DNA of 64,000 nt from Labia minor (taxonomy: Eukaryota > Arthropoda > Insecta > Dermaptera > Spongiphoridae). The notes under the pieces were generated by a model. That model saw only the letters and a list, made by a program, of their open reading frames with translations. It did not search any database and was not told the origin of the DNA. Shown one piece after another: positions 1 through 14,617 of the stretch. How positions within the stretch are numbered: position 1 is the stretch's first letter; each line of letters begins with the position of its first letter. A program made the position numbers and the translations under genes. The stretch is taken from the NCBI GenBank assembly GCA_963082975.1, contig OY720345.1, positions 8,830,491-8,894,490 on the forward strand, read 5' to 3'.

Positions 1-3000
1 AACACGAATTAATTCATTTGTTATACATATCATAATTTTTTTCATTAATTTCATAGAAAAAACGTGAATATTGATAAATTATTTAGGAAAAATGCTATTT
101 TTTTAAATACTAATGTAAAATTTATTTATTATATATCATTTTCTTCCATTTCTGGTCCTAAACACGAATTAATTCATATTTCATCGATATCATAATTTTT
201 TTCATTAATTTCATAGAAAAAACGTGAATATTGATAAATTATTTAGGAAAAATGCTATTTTTTTAAATACTAATGTAAAATTTATTTATTATATATCATT
301 TTCTTCCATTTCTGGTCCTAAACACGAATTAATTCATTTGTTATACATATCATAATTTTTTTCATTAATTTCATAGAAAAAACGTGAATATTGATAAATT
401 ATTTAGGAAAAATGCTATTTTTTTAAATACTAATGTAAAATTTATTTATTATATATCATTTTCTTCCATTTCTGGTCCGAAAGTCGATTTAATTCAAATT
501 TTATACATATCCTTATTTTTTTCATTAATTTCATAGAAAAAACATGAATTTGTCATATTATTTCAGGCAAAAGGCTACTTTTTTAAATAGAAATGTAAAA
601 TTTAATTTCTATATATAATTTTTTTCCATTTCTGGTCCTAAAGCCGATTTAATTCACATTTTATACATATCATAATTTTTTTCATTAATTTCATAGAAAA
701 AACGTTAATATTGATAAATTATTTAGGAAAAATGCTATTTTTTTAAATACTAATGTAAAATTTATTTTTTATATATCATTTTCTTCCATTTTTGATCAAT
801 TAATCGATTTAATTCATATTTCATCGATATCATAATTTTTTTCATTAATTTCATAGAAAAAACGTGAATATTGATAAATTATTTAGGAAAAATGCTATTT
901 TTTTAAATACTAATGTAAAATTTATTTATTATATATCATTTTCTTCCATTTCTGGTCCGAAAGTCGATTTAATTCAAATTTTATACATATCCTTATTTTT
1001 TTCATTAATTTCATAGAAAAACCATGAATTTGTCATATTATTTCAGGCAAAAGGCTACTTTTTTAAATAGAACTGTAAAATTTAATTTCTATATATAATT
1101 TTCTTCCATTTCTGGTCCTAAAGCCGATTTAATTCACATTTTATACATATCATAATTTTTTTCATTAATTTCATAGAAAAAACGTGAATATTGATAAATT
1201 ATTTAGGAAAAATGCTATTTTTTTAAATACTAATGTAAAATTTTTTTATTATATATCATTTTTTTCAATTTCTTGTCCTAAAAACGAATTAATTTATATT
1301 TTATCGATATCATAATTTTTTTCATTTATTTCATAGAAAAAACCTGAATTTGTCATATTTTTTTCAGACAAAATGCTACTTTTTTAAATAGAAATGTAAA
1401 ATTTATTTTTTATATATCATTTTCTTCCATTTCTGGTCCTAAACACGAATTAATTCATTTGTTATACATATCATAATTTTTTTCATTAATTTCATAGAAA
1501 AAACGTGAATATTGATAAATTATTTAGGAAAAATGCTATTTTTTTAAATACTAATTTAAAATTTATTTATTATATATCATTTTCTTCCATTTCTGGTCCG
1601 AAAGTCGATTTAATTCAAATTTTATACATATCCTTATTTTTTTCATTAATTTCATAGAAAAAACATGAATTTGTCATATTATTTCAGGCAAAATGGTACT
1701 TTTTTAAATAGAAATGTAAAATTTATTTTTTATATATCATTTTCTTCCATTTCTGGTCCGAAAGTCTATTTAATTCAAATTTTATACAAATCCTAATTTT
1801 TTTCATTAATTTCATAGAAAAAACGTGAATATTGATAAATTATTTCAGGCAAAATGGTACTTTTTTAAATAGAAATGTAAAATTTATTTTTTATATATCA
1901 TTTTCTTCCATTTCTGGTCCGAAAGTCTATTTAATTCAAATTTTATACAAATCCTAATTTTTTTCATTAATTTCATAGAAAAAACATGAATTTGTCATAT
2001 TATTTCAGGCAAAAGCCTACTTTTTTAAATAGAAATGTAAAATTTAATTTCTATATATAATTTTCTTCCATTTCTGGTCCTAAAGCCGATTTAATTCACA
2101 TTTTATACATATCATAATTTTTTTCATTAATTTCATAGAAAAAACGTTAATATTGATAAATTATTTAGGAAAAATGCTATTTTTTAAATACTAATGTAAA
2201 ATTTATTTTTTATATATCATTTTCTTCCATTTTTGATCAATTAATCGATTTTATTCATATTTCATCGATATCATAATTTTTTTCATTAATTTCATAGAAA
2301 AAACGTGAATATTGATAAATTATTTAGGAAAAATGCTATTTTTTTAAATACTAATGTAAAATTTATTTATTATATATCATTTTTTTCAATTTCTGGTCCT
2401 AAACACGAATTAATTCATTTGTTATACATATCATAATTTTTTTCATTAATTTCATAGAAAAAACGTGAATATTGATAAATTATTTAGGAAAAATGCTATT
2501 TTTTTAAATACTAATGTAAAATTTATTTATTATATATCATTTTCTTCCATTTCTGGTCCTAAACACGAATTAATTCATTTGTTATACATATCATAATTTT
2601 TTTCATTAATTTCATAGAAAAAACGTGAATATTGATAAATTATTTAGGAAAAATGCTATTTTTTTAAATACTAATGTAAAATTTATTTATTATATATCAT
2701 TTTCTTCCATTTCTGGTCCGAAAGTCGATTTAATTCAAATTTTATACATATCCTTATTTTTTTCATTAATTTCATAGAAAAACCATGAATTTGTCATATT
2801 ATTTCAGGCAAAAGGCTACTTTTTTAAATAGAAATGTAAAATTTAATTTCTATATATAATTTTCTTCCATTTCTGGTCCTAAAGCCGATTTAATTCACAT
2901 TTTATACATATCATAATTTTTTTCATTAATTTCATAGAAAAAACGTGAATATTGATAAATTATTTAGGAAAAATGCTATTTTTTTAAATACTAATGTAAA

Positions 3001-4724
3001 ATTTATTTATTATATATCATTTTCTTCCATTTCTGGTCCTAAACACGAATTAATTCATTTGTTATACATATCATAATTTTTTTCATTAATTTCATAGAAA
3101 AAACGTGAATATTGATAAATTATTTAGGAAAAATGCTATTTTTTTAAATACTAATGTAAAATTTATTTATTATATATCATTTTCTTCCATTTCTGGTCCG
3201 AAAGTCGATTTAATTCAAATTTTATACATATCCTTATTTTTTTCATTAATTTCATAGAAAAACCATGAATTTGTCATATTATTTCAGGCAAAAGGCTACT
3301 TTTTTAAATAGAAATGTAAAATGTAATTTCTATATATAATTTTCTTCCATTTCTGGTCCTAAAGCCGATTTAATTCACATTTTATACAAATCCTAATTTT
3401 ATTCATTAATTTCATAGAAAAAACGTGAATATTGATAAATTATTTAGGAAAAATGCTATTTTTTTAAATACAAATGTAAAATTTAATTTCTATATATAAT
3501 TTTCTTCCATTTCTGGTCCTAAAGCCGATTTAATTCACATTTTATACATATCATAATTTTTTTCATTAATTTCATAGAAAAAACGTTAATATTGATAAAT
3601 TATTTAGGAAAAATGCTATTTTTTTAAATACTAATGTAAAATTTATTTTTTATATATCATTTTCTTCCATTTCTGGTCCTAAACACGAATTAATTCATTT
3701 GTTATACATATCATAATTGTTTTCATTAATTTCATAGAAAAAATGTTAATATTGATAAATTATTTAGGAAAAATGCTATTTTTTAAAATACTAATGTAAA
3801 ATTTATTTATTATATATCATTTTCTTCCATTTCTGGTCCTAAACACGAATTAATTCATATTTCATCGATATCATAATTTTTTTCATTAATTTCATAGAAA
3901 AAACGTGAATATTGATAAATTATTTAGGAAAAATGCTATTTTTTTAAATACTAATGTAAAATTTATTTATTATATATCATTTTCTTCCATTTCTGGTCCT
4001 AAACACGAATTAATTCATTTGTTATACATATCATAATTTTTTTCATTAATTTCATAGAAAAAACGTGAATATTGATAAATTATTTAGGAAAAATGCTATT
4101 TTTTTAAATACTAATGTAAAATTTATTTATTATATATCATTTTCTTCCATTTCTGGTCCGAAAGTCTATTTAATTCAAATTTTATACAAATCCTAATTTT
4201 TTTCATTAATTTCATAGAAAAAACATGAATTTGTCATATTATTTCAGGCAAAAGGCTACTTTTTTAAATAGAAATGTAAAATTTAATTTCTATATATAAT
4301 TTTTTTCCATTTCTGGTCCTAAAGCCGATTTAATTCACATTTTATACATATCATAATTTTTTTCATTAATTTCATAGAAAAAACGTTAATATTGATAAAT
4401 TATTTAGGAAAAATGCTATTTTTTTAAATACTAATGTAAAATTTATTTTTTATATATCATTTTCTTCCATTTTTGATCAATTAATCGATTTAATTCATAT
4501 TTCATCGATATCATAATTTTTTTCATTAATTTCATAGAAAAAACGTGAATATTGATAAATTATTTAGGAAAAATGCTATTTTTTTAAATACTAATGTAAA
4601 ATTTATTTTTTATATATCATTTTCTTCCATTTTTGATCCTTTATTCGATTTGATTCATATTTCATCGATATCATAATTTTTTTCATTAATTTCATAGAAA
4701 AAACGTAAATTTTTGTTAATTTTT

Positions 4725-4801
4725 CAAGTCCGACCACTGAGCCAAATTTATACCCCCAATCGAAGGGTCATCGTCCGCCAACCTTTCATATAATTGACGG
4801 T
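4725..4801 (+). other. GC-richer segment inside a lengthened satellite monomer, copy 1
   Basis: A segment beginning CAAGTCCGACCACTGAG and ending TAATTGACGGT interrupts the core of a monomer, which is 232 bp long instead of 160, a net gain of 72 bp. It is the first of four copies in the window and is much richer in G and C than the array. I do not recognise its source. The minus strand reads TGGCTCAGTGG at 4744-4734, which looks like a Pol III A box, but no B box follows in the expected order. Confidence 0.85.
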
Positions 4802-6715
4802 AAAATGCTACTTTATTAAATACAAATGTAAAATTTATTTTTTATATATCATTTTCTTCCATTTTTAATCAATTATTCGATTTTATTCATATTTCATCGA
4901 TATCATAATTTTTTTCATTAATTTCATAGAAAAAACGTGAATATTGATAAATTATTTAGTAAAAATGCTATTTTTTTAAATACTAATGTAAAATTTATTT
5001 ATTATATATCATTTTCTTCCATTTCTGGTCCTAAACACGAATTAATTCATTTTTTATCGATATCATAATTTTTTTCATTGATTTCATAGAAAAAACCTGA
5101 ATATTGATAAATTATTTAGGAAAAATGCTATTTTTTAAATACTAAAGTAAAATTTATATACTATATATCATTTTTTTCCATTTCTGGTCCTAAACACGAA
5201 TTAATTCATATTTTATACATATCATAATTTTATTCATTAATTTCATAGAAAAAACGTGAATATTGATAAATTATTTAGTAAAAATGCTATTTTTTTAAAT
5301 ACTAATGTAAAATTTATTTTTTATATATCATTTTCTTCCATTTCTGCTCCTAAACACGAATTAATTCATATTTTATACATATCATAATTTTATTCATTAA
5401 TTTCATAGAAAAAACGTGAATATTGATAAATTATTTAGGAAAAATGCTATTTTTTTAAATACTAATGTAAAATTTATTTTTTATATATCATTTTCTTCCA
5501 TTTCTGGTCCTAAACACGAATTAATTCATTTGTTATACATATCATAATTGTTTTCATTAATTTCATAGAAAAAATGTTAATATTGATAAATTATTTAGGA
5601 AAAATGCTATTTTTTAAAATACTAATGTAAAATTTATTTATTATATATCATTTTCTTCCATTTCTGGTCCTAAACACGAATTAATTCATATTTCATCGAT
5701 ATCATAATTTTTTTCATTAATTTCATAGAAAAAACGTGAATATTGATAAATTATTTAGGAAAAATGCTATTTTTTTAAATACTAATGTAAAATTTATTTA
5801 TTATATATCATTTTCTTCCATTTCTGGTCCTAAACACGAATTAATTCATTTGTTATACATATCATAATTTTTTTCATTAATTTCATAGAAAAAACGTGAA
5901 TATTGATAAATTATTTAGGAAAAATGCTATTTTTTTAAATACTAATGTAAAATTTATTTATTATATATCATTTTCTTCCATTTCTGGTCCGAAAGTCGAT
6001 TTAATTCAAATTTTATACATATCCTTATTTTTTTCATTAATTTCATAGAAAAAACATGAATTTGTCATATTATTTCAGGCAAAATGGTACTTTTTTAAAT
6101 AGAAATGTAAAATTTATTTTTTATATATCATTTTCTTCCATTTCTGGTCCGAAAGTCTATTTAATTCAAATTTTATACAAATCCTAATTTTTTTCATTAA
6201 TTTCATAGAAAAAACATGAATTTGTCATATTATTTCAGGCAAAAGGCTACTTTTTTAAATAGAAATGTAAAATTTAATTTCTATATATAATTTTTTTCCA
6301 TTTCTGGTCCTAAAGCCGATTTAATTCACATTTTATACATATCATAATTTTTTTCATTAATTTCATAGAAAAAACGTTAATATTGATAAATTATTTAGGA
6401 AAAATGCTATTTTTTTAAATACTAATGTAAAATTTATTTTTTATATATCATTTTCTTCCATTTTTGATCAATTAATCGATTTAATTCATATTTCATCGAT
6501 ATCATAATTTTTTTCATTAATTTCATAGAAAAAACGTGAATATTGATAAATTATTTAGGAAAAATGCTATTTTTTTAAATACTAATGTAAAATTTATTTT
6601 TTATATATCATTTTCTTCCATTTTTGATCCTTTATTCGATTTGATTCATATTTCATCGATATCATAATTTTTTTCATTAATTTCATAGAAAAAACGTAAA
6701 TTTTTGTTAATTTTT

Positions 6716-6792
6716 CAAGTCCGACCACTGAGCCAAATTTATACCCCCAATCGAAGGGTCATCGTCCGCCAACCTTTCATATAATTGACGGT
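6716..6792 (+). other. GC-richer segment inside a lengthened satellite monomer, copy 2
   Basis: Same segment as at 4725-4801, exactly 1,991 bp downstream and with the same GACCACTGAG reading, so it was copied along with the surrounding higher-order block. Confidence 0.85.
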
Positions 6793-8410
6793 AAAATGCT
6801 ACTTTATTAAATACAAATGTAAAATTTATTTTTTATATATCATTTTCTTCCATTTTTAATCAATTATTCGATTTTATTCATATTTCATCGATATCATAAT
6901 TTTTTTCATTAATTTCATAGAAAAAACGTGAATATTGATAAATTATTTAGTAAAAATGCTATTTTTTTAAATACTAATGTAAAATTTATTTATTATATAT
7001 CATTTTCTTCCATTTCTGGTCCTAAACACGAATTAATTCATTTTTTATCGATATCATAATTTTTTTCATTGATTTCATAGAAAAAACCTGAATATTGATA
7101 AATTATTTAGGAAAAATGCTATTTTTTAAATACTAAAGTAAAATTTATATACTATATATCATTTTTTTCCATTTCTGGTCCTAAACACGAATTAATTCAT
7201 ATTTTATACATATCATAATTTTATTCATTAATTTCATAGAAAAAACGTGAATATTGATAAATTATTTAGTAAAAATGCTATTTTTTTAAATACTAATGTA
7301 AAATTTATTTTTTATATATCATTTTCTTCCATTTCTGCTCCTAAACACGAATTAATTCATATTTTATACATATCATAATTTTATTCATTAATTTCATAGA
7401 AAAAACGTGAATATTGATAAATTATTTAGGAAAAATGCTATTTTTTTAAATACTAAAGTAAAATTTATATACTATATATCATTTTCTTCCATTTCTGGTC
7501 CTAAACACGAATTAATTCATATTTTGTACTTATCATAATTTTTTTCATTAATTTCATAGAAAAAACGTTAATATTGATAAATTATTTAGGAAAAATGCTA
7601 TTTTTTTTAATACTAATGTAAAATTTATTTTTTATATATCATTTTCTTCCATTTCTGCTCCTAAACACGAATTAATTCATATTTTATACATAATATAATT
7701 TTATTCATTTATTTCATAGAAAAAACGTGAATATTGATAAATTATTTAGGAAAAATGCTATTTTTTTAAATACTAATGTAAAATTTATTTTTTATATATT
7801 ATTTTCTTCCATTTCTGCTCCTAAACACGAATTAATTCATATTTTATACATATCATAATTTTATTCATTAATTTCATAGAAAAAACGTGAATATTGATAA
7901 ATTATTTAGGAAAAATGCTATTTTTTTAAATACTAAAGTAAAATTTATATACTATATATCATTTTCTTCCATTTCTGGTCCTAAACACGAATTAATTCAT
8001 ATTTTGTACTTATCATAATTTTTTTCATTAATTTCATAGAAAAAACGTTAATATTGATAAATTATTTAGGAAAAATGCTATTTTTTTAAATACTAATGTA
8101 AAATTTATTTTTTATATATCATTTTCTTCCATTTCTGCTCCTAAACACGAATTAATTCATATTTTATACATAATATAATTTTATTCATTTATTTCATAGA
8201 AAAAACGTGAATATTGATAAATTATTTAGGAAAAATGCTATTTTTTTAAATACTAATGTAAAATTTATCTTTTATATATCATTTTCTTCCATTTTTGATC
8301 ACTTAACCGATTTTATTCATATTTCATCGATATCATAATTTTTTTCATTAATTTCATAGAAAAAACGTGAATATTGATAAATTATTTAGGAAAAATGCTA
8401 TTTTTTTAAA

Positions 8411-11400
8411 TACAAATGTAAAATTTAATTTCTATATATAATTTTCTTCCATTTCTGGTCCTAAAGCCGATTTAATTCACATTTTATACATATCATAATT
8501 TTTTTCATTAATTTCATAGAAAAAACGTTAATATTGATAAATTATTTAGGAAAAATGCTATTTTTTTAAATACTAATGTAAAATTTATTTTTTATATATC
8601 ATTTTCTTCCATTTCTGGTCCTAAACACGAATTAATTCATTTGTTATACATATCATAATTTTTTTCATTAATTTCATAGAAAAAATGTTAATATTGATAA
8701 ATTATTTAGGAAAAATGCTATTTTTTAAAATACTAATGTAAAATTTATTTATTATATATCATTTTCTTCCATTTCTGGTCCGAAAGTCGATTTAATTCAA
8801 ATTTTATACATATCCTTATTTTTTTCATTAATTTCATAGAAAAAACATGAATTTGTCATATTATTTCAGGCAAAATGGTACTTTTTTAAATAGAAATGTA
8901 AAATTTATTTTTTATATATCATTTTCTTCCATTTCTGGTCCGAAAGTCTATTTAATTCAAATTTTATACAAATCCTAATTTTTTTCATTAATTTCATAGA
9001 AAAAACGTGAATATTGATAAATTATTTCAGGCAAAATGGTACTTTTTTAAATAGAAATGTAAAATTTATTTTTTATATATCATTTTCTTCCATTTCTGGT
9101 CCGAAAGTCTATTTAATTCAAATTTTATACAAATCCTAATTTTTTTCATTAATTTCATAGAAAAAACATGAATTTGTCATATTATTTCAGGCAAAAGCCT
9201 ACTTTTTTAAATAGAAATGTAAAATTTAATTTCTATATATAATTTTCTTCCATTTCTGGTCCTAAAGCCGATTTAATTCACATTTTATACATATCATAAT
9301 TTTTTTCATTAATTTCATAGAAAAAACGTTAATATTGATAAATTATTTAGGGAAAATGCTATTTTTTAAATACTAATGTAAAATTTATTTTTTATATATC
9401 ATTTTCTTCCATTTTTGATCAATTAATCGATTTTATTCATATTTCATCGATATCATAATTTTTTTCATTAATTTCATAGAAAAAACGTGAATATTGATAA
9501 ATTATTTAGGAAAAATGCTATTTTTTTAAATACTAATGTAAAATTTATTTATTATATATCATTTTTTTCAATTTCTGGTCCTAAACACGAATTAATTCAT
9601 TTGTTATACATATCATAATTTTTTTCATTAATTTCATAGAAAAAACGTGAATATTGATAAATTATTTAGGAAAAATGCTATTTTTTTAAATACTAATGTA
9701 AAATTTATTTATTATATATCATTTTCTTCCATTTCTGGTCCTAAACACGAATTAATTCATTTGTTATACATATCATAATTTTTTTCATTAATTTCATAGA
9801 AAAAACGTGAATATTGATAAATTATTTAGGAAAAATGCTATTTTTTTAAATACTAATGTAAAATTTATTTATTATATATCATTTTCTTCCATTTCTGGTC
9901 CGAAAGTCGATTTAATTCAAATTTTATACATATCCTTATTTTTTTCATTAATTTCATAGAAAAACCATGAATTTGTCATATTATTTCAGGCAAAAGGCTA
10001 CTTTTTTAAATACAAATGTAAAATTTAATTTCTATATATAATTTTCTTCCATTTCTGGTCCTAAAGCCGATTTAATTCACATTTTATACATATCATAATT
10101 TTTTTCATTAATTTCATAGAAAAAACGTTAATATTGATAAATTATTTAGGAAAAATGCTATTTTTTTAAATACTAATGTAAAATTTATTTTTTATATATC
10201 ATTTTCTTCCATTTCTGGTCCTAAACACGAATTAATTCATTTGTTATACATATCATAATTTTTTTCATTAATTTCATAGAAAAAATGTTAATATTGATAA
10301 ATTATTTAGGAAAAATGCTATTTTTTAAAATACTAATGTAAAATTTATTTATTATATATCATTTTCTTCCATTTCTGGTCCGAAAGTCGATTTAATTCAA
10401 ATTTTATACATATCCTTATTTTTTTCATTAATTTCATAGAAAAAACATGAATTTGTCATATTATTTCAGGCAAAATGGTACTTTTTTAAATAGAAATGTA
10501 AAATTTATTTTTTATATATCATTTTCTTCCATTTCTGGTCCGAAAGTCTATTTAATTCAAATTTTATACAAATCCTAATTTTTTTCATTAATTTCATAGA
10601 AAAAACGTGAATATTGATAAATTATTTCAGGCAAAATGGTACTTTTTTAAATAGAAATGTAAAATTTATTTTTTATATATCATTTTCTTCCATTTCTGGT
10701 CCGAAAGTCTATTTAATTCAAATTTTATACAAATCCTAATTTTTTTCATTAATTTCATAGAAAAAACATGAATTTGTCATATTATTTCAGGCAAAAGCCT
10801 ACTTTTTTAAATAGAAATGTAAAATTTAATTTCTATATATAATTTTCTTCCATTTCTGGTCCTAAAGCCGATTTAATTCACATTTTATACATATCATAAT
10901 TTTTTTCATTAATTTCATAGAAAAAACGTTAATATTGATAAATTATTTAGGAAAAATGCTATTTTTTAAATACTAATGTAAAATTTATTTTTTATATATC
11001 ATTTTCTTCCATTTTTGATCAATTAATCGATTTTATTCATATTTCATCGATATCATAATTTTTTTCATTAATTTCATAGAAAAAACGTGAATATTGATAA
11101 ATTATTTAGGAAAAATGCTATTTTTTTAAATACTAATGTAAAATTTATTTATTATATATCATTTTTTTCAATTTCTGGTCCTAAACACGAATTAATTCAT
11201 TTGTTATACATATCATAATTTTTTTCATTAATTTCATAGAAAAAACGTGAATATTGATAAATTATTTAGGAAAAATGCTATTTTTTTAAATACTAATGTA
11301 AAATTTATTTATTATATATCATTTTCTTCCATTTCTGGTCCTAAACACGAATTAATTCATTTGTTATACATATCATAATTTTTTTCATTAATTTCATAGA

Positions 11401-11610
11401 AAAAACGTGAATATTGATAAATTATTTAGGAAAAATGCTATTTTTTTAAATACTAATGTAAAATTTATTTATTATATATCATTTTCTTCCATTTCTGGTC
11501 CGAAAGTCGATTTAATTCAAATTTTATACATATCCTTATTTTTTTCATTAATTTCATAGAAAAACCATGAATTTGTCATATTATTTCAGGCAAAAGGCTA
11601 CTTTTTTAAA
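8411..11610 (+). repeat. Higher-order repeat, two copies of a 1,600-bp (10-monomer) unit
   Basis: Positions 8411-10010 and 10011-11610 align at an offset of exactly 1,600 bp. Landmarks checked include TACAAATGTA (8411, 10011), the AAAATGTTAATATTG variant (about 8684, 10284), CGAAAGTCGA (8781, 10381) and GCAAAAGCCT (9191, 10791). The only substitution I noticed is G at 9352 against A at 10952. The next unit would begin at 11611 but reads TAGAAATG where the earlier units read TACAAATG. Near identity implies a recent unequal exchange. Confidence 0.85.
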
Positions 11611-14417
11611 TAGAAATGTAAAATTTAATTTCTATATATAATTTTCTTCCATTTCTGGTCCTAAAGCCGATTTAATTCACATTTTATACATATCATAATT
11701 TTTTTCATTAATTTCATAGAAAAAACGTGAATATTGATAAATTATTTAGGAAAAATGCTATTTTTTTAAATACTAATGTAAAATTTATTTATTATATATC
11801 ATTTTCTTCCATTTCTGGTCCTAAACACGAATTAATTCATTTGTTATACATATCATAATTTTTTTCATTAATTTCATAGAAAAAACGTGAATATTGATAA
11901 ATTATTTAGGAAAAATGCTATTTTTTTAAATACTAATGTAAAATTTATTTATTATATATCATTTTCTTCCATTTCTGGTCCGAAAGTCGATTTAATTCAA
12001 ATTTTATACATATCCTTATTTTTTTCATTAATTTCATAGAAAAACCATGAATTTGTCATATTATTTCAGGCAAAAGGCTACTTTTTTAAATAGAAATGTA
12101 AAATTTAATTTCTATATATAATTTTCTTCCATTTCTGGTCCTAAAGCCGATTTAATTCACATTTTATACATATCATAATTTTTTTCATTAATTTCATAGA
12201 AAAAACGTTAATATTGATAAATTATTTAGGAAAAATGCTATTTTTTTAAATACTAATGTAAAATTTATTTTTTATATATCATTTTCTTCCATTTTTGATC
12301 AATTAATCGATTTTATTCATATTTCATCGATATCATAATTTTTTTCATTAATTTCATAGAAAAAACGTGAATATTGATAAATTATTTCAGGCAAAATGGT
12401 ACTTTTTTAAATAGAAATGTAAAATTTATTTTTTATATATCATTTTCTTCCATTTCTGGTCCGAAAGTCTATTTAATTCAAATTTTATACAAATCCTAAT
12501 TTTTTTCATTAATTTCATAGAAAAAACATGAATTTGTCATATTATTTCAGGCAAAAGGCTACTTTTTTTAAATAGAAATGTAAAATTTAATTTCTATATA
12601 TAATTTTCTTCCATTTCTGGTCCTAAAGCCGATTTAATTCACATTTTATACATATCATAATTTTTTTCATTAATTTCATAGAAAAAACGTTAATATTGAT
12701 AAATTATTTAGGAAAAATGCTATTGTTTTAAATACTAATGTAAAATTTATTTTTTATATATCATTTTCTTCCATTTTTGATCAATTAATCGATTTTATTC
12801 ATATTTCATCGATATCATAATTTTTTTCATTAATTTCATAGAAAAAACGTGAATATTGATAAATTATTTAGGAAAAATGCTATTTTTTTAAATACTAATG
12901 TAAAATTTATTTATTATATATCATTTTTTTCAATTTCTGGTCCTAAACACGAATTAATTCATTTGTTATACATATCATAATTTTTTTCATTAATTTCATA
13001 GAAAAAACGTGAATATTGATAAATTATTTAGGAACAATGCTATTTTTTTAAATACTAATGTAAAATTTATTTTTTATATATTATTTTGTTCCATTTCTGC
13101 TCCTAAACACGAATTAATTCATTTTTTATACATATCATAATTTTTTTCATTAATTTCATAGAAAAAACATGAATTTGTCATATTATTTCAGGCAAAATGG
13201 TACTTTTTTAAATAGAAATGTAAAATTTATTTTTTATATATCATTTTCTTCTATTTCTGGTCCGAAAGTCTATTTAATTCAAATTTTATACAAATCCTAA
13301 TTTTTTACATTAATTTCATAGAAAAAACATGAATTTGTCATATTTTTTCAGGCAAAATGCTACTTTTTTAAATAGAAATGTAAAATTTAATTTCTATATA
13401 TAATTTTCTTCCATTTCTGGTCCTAAAGTCGATTTAATTAACATTTTATACATATCATAAATTTATTCATTAATTTTATAGAAAAAACGTGAATATTGAT
13501 AAATTATTTAGGTAAAATGCTATTTTTTTAAATACTAATCTAAAATTTATTTACCTTATATCATTTTCTTCCATTTCTGGTCCTAAACACGAATTAATTC
13601 ATTTTTTATACATATCATAATTTTTTTCATTAATTTCATAGAAAAAACGTTAATATTGATAAATTATTTTGGAAAAATGATATTTTTATAAATACTAATG
13701 TAAAATTTATTTTTTATATATCATTTTCTTCCATTTCTGCTCCTAAACACGAATTTATTCATATTTTTTATACATATCATAATTTTTTTCATTAATTTCA
13801 TAGAAAAAACGTTAATATTGATAAATTATTTAGGAAAAATGCTATTGTTTTAAATACTAATGTAAAATTTATTTACTATATATTATTTTCTTCCATTTTT
13901 GATCAAATAATCGATTTTATTCATATTTCATCAATATCATAATTTTTTTCATTAATTTCATAGAAAAAACGTTACTATTGATAAATTATTTAGGAAAAAT
14001 GCTATTTTTTTAAATACTAATGTAAAATTTATTTTATATATATTATTTTGTTCCATTTCTGCTCCTAAACACGAATTAATACATATTTTATACATATCAT
14101 AATTTTTTTCATTAATTTCATAGAAAAAACGTTAATATTGATAAATTATTTAGGAAAAATGCTATTTTTTTAAATACAAATGTAAAATTTATTTATTATA
14201 TATCATTTTCTTCCATTTCTGGTCCTAAACACGAATTAATTCATTTTTTATACATATCATAATTTTATTCATTAATTTCATAGAAAAAACGTGAATATTG
14301 ATAAATTATTTAGGAAAAATGCTATTTTTTTAAATACTAATGTAAAAATTTATTTTTTATATATCATTTTCTTCCATTTTTGATCAATTAATCGATTTTA
14401 TTCATATTTCATCGATA

Positions 14418-14421
14418 TTAT
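14418..14421. repeat. Target-site duplication, left copy
   Basis: TTAT directly before the TG of the 5' LTR, matching TTAT at 20424-20427 directly after the CA of the 3' LTR. Removing the element and one TTAT restores the satellite sequence CGATATTATAATTTTTTT exactly as it occurs at about 50193. A 4-bp duplication fits Ty3/Gypsy integrases. Confidence 0.93.
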
Positions 14422-14617
14422 TGTAATAGTGGGAAAAATGACCCTTGATCTGGTGAAGGTGGCTGGCGTTTGCCTGCTGCTGGTTAGACAGACCGAGCTC
14501 GGACACTGAGGTGAGAGGAAGGGAACGAAGAGAGTGTGGCCCGAGAAGAAAGAAGACTTGTGACTATCTCAATTGAGACATTTATTTTTTTAATAATTAC
14601 TTTTAAGTTGTCATTTA
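14422..14617 (+). repeat. 5' LTR, truncated at its 3' end
   Basis: Identical over 196 bp to 20131-20326 of the 3' LTR, from TGTAATAGTG to GTTGTCATTTA. After 14617 the sequence switches to gag coding sequence, where the 3' LTR continues for another 97 bp to its CA end. The lost part includes the LTR's only clear TATAAA and AATAAA. A perfect 12-bp palindrome, TCTCAATTGAGA, lies at 14567-14578 and is repeated at 20276-20287. Confidence 0.95.

Larger units (their letters stand above)
3590..7451 (+). repeat. Local tandem duplication (~1.99 kb spacing)
   Basis: The block at about 3590-5460 recurs at about 5421-7451. Matching landmarks are spaced 1,831 bp in the left part (the TCATAATTG variant at 3719 and 5550) and 1,991 bp in the right part (the GC-rich insert at 4725 and 6716). 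The difference of 160 bp means the second copy has one additional monomer near 5970-6131. Boundaries are approximate because neighbouring monomers are so alike. Confidence 0.75.
1..14421 (+). repeat. AT-rich ~160-bp satellite array, left block
   Basis: Tandem head-to-tail monomers with a period of 160 bp; for example the AACACGAATTAATTCAT phrase starts at 1, 161 and 321. About 90 monomers fit in this block. Each contains a nearly fixed box (T-tract, CATTAATTTCATAG, A-tract), a core of one of two types (TATTTAGGAAAAATGC or TATTTCAGGCAAAA), an AAATGTAAAATTTA block, a TATATATCATTTTCTTCCATTT block and a variable linker beginning TGGTCC, TGCTCC or TTGATC. No monomer is inverted. Stops are frequent in all frames and I see no gene. 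The left edge is the window edge, so the array continues outside. The right edge is set by the retrotransposon insertion. Confidence 0.98.

Noticed and set aside
4725..4801. tRNA gene or tRNA-derived SINE
   Set aside because: Only an A-box-like string is seen, a TTCGA string lies on the wrong side of it, and no cloverleaf can be drawn.
1..14421. CRISPR array
   Set aside because: The period is 160 bp with no short repeat/unique spacer pattern; the whole monomer repeats, as in a eukaryotic satellite.
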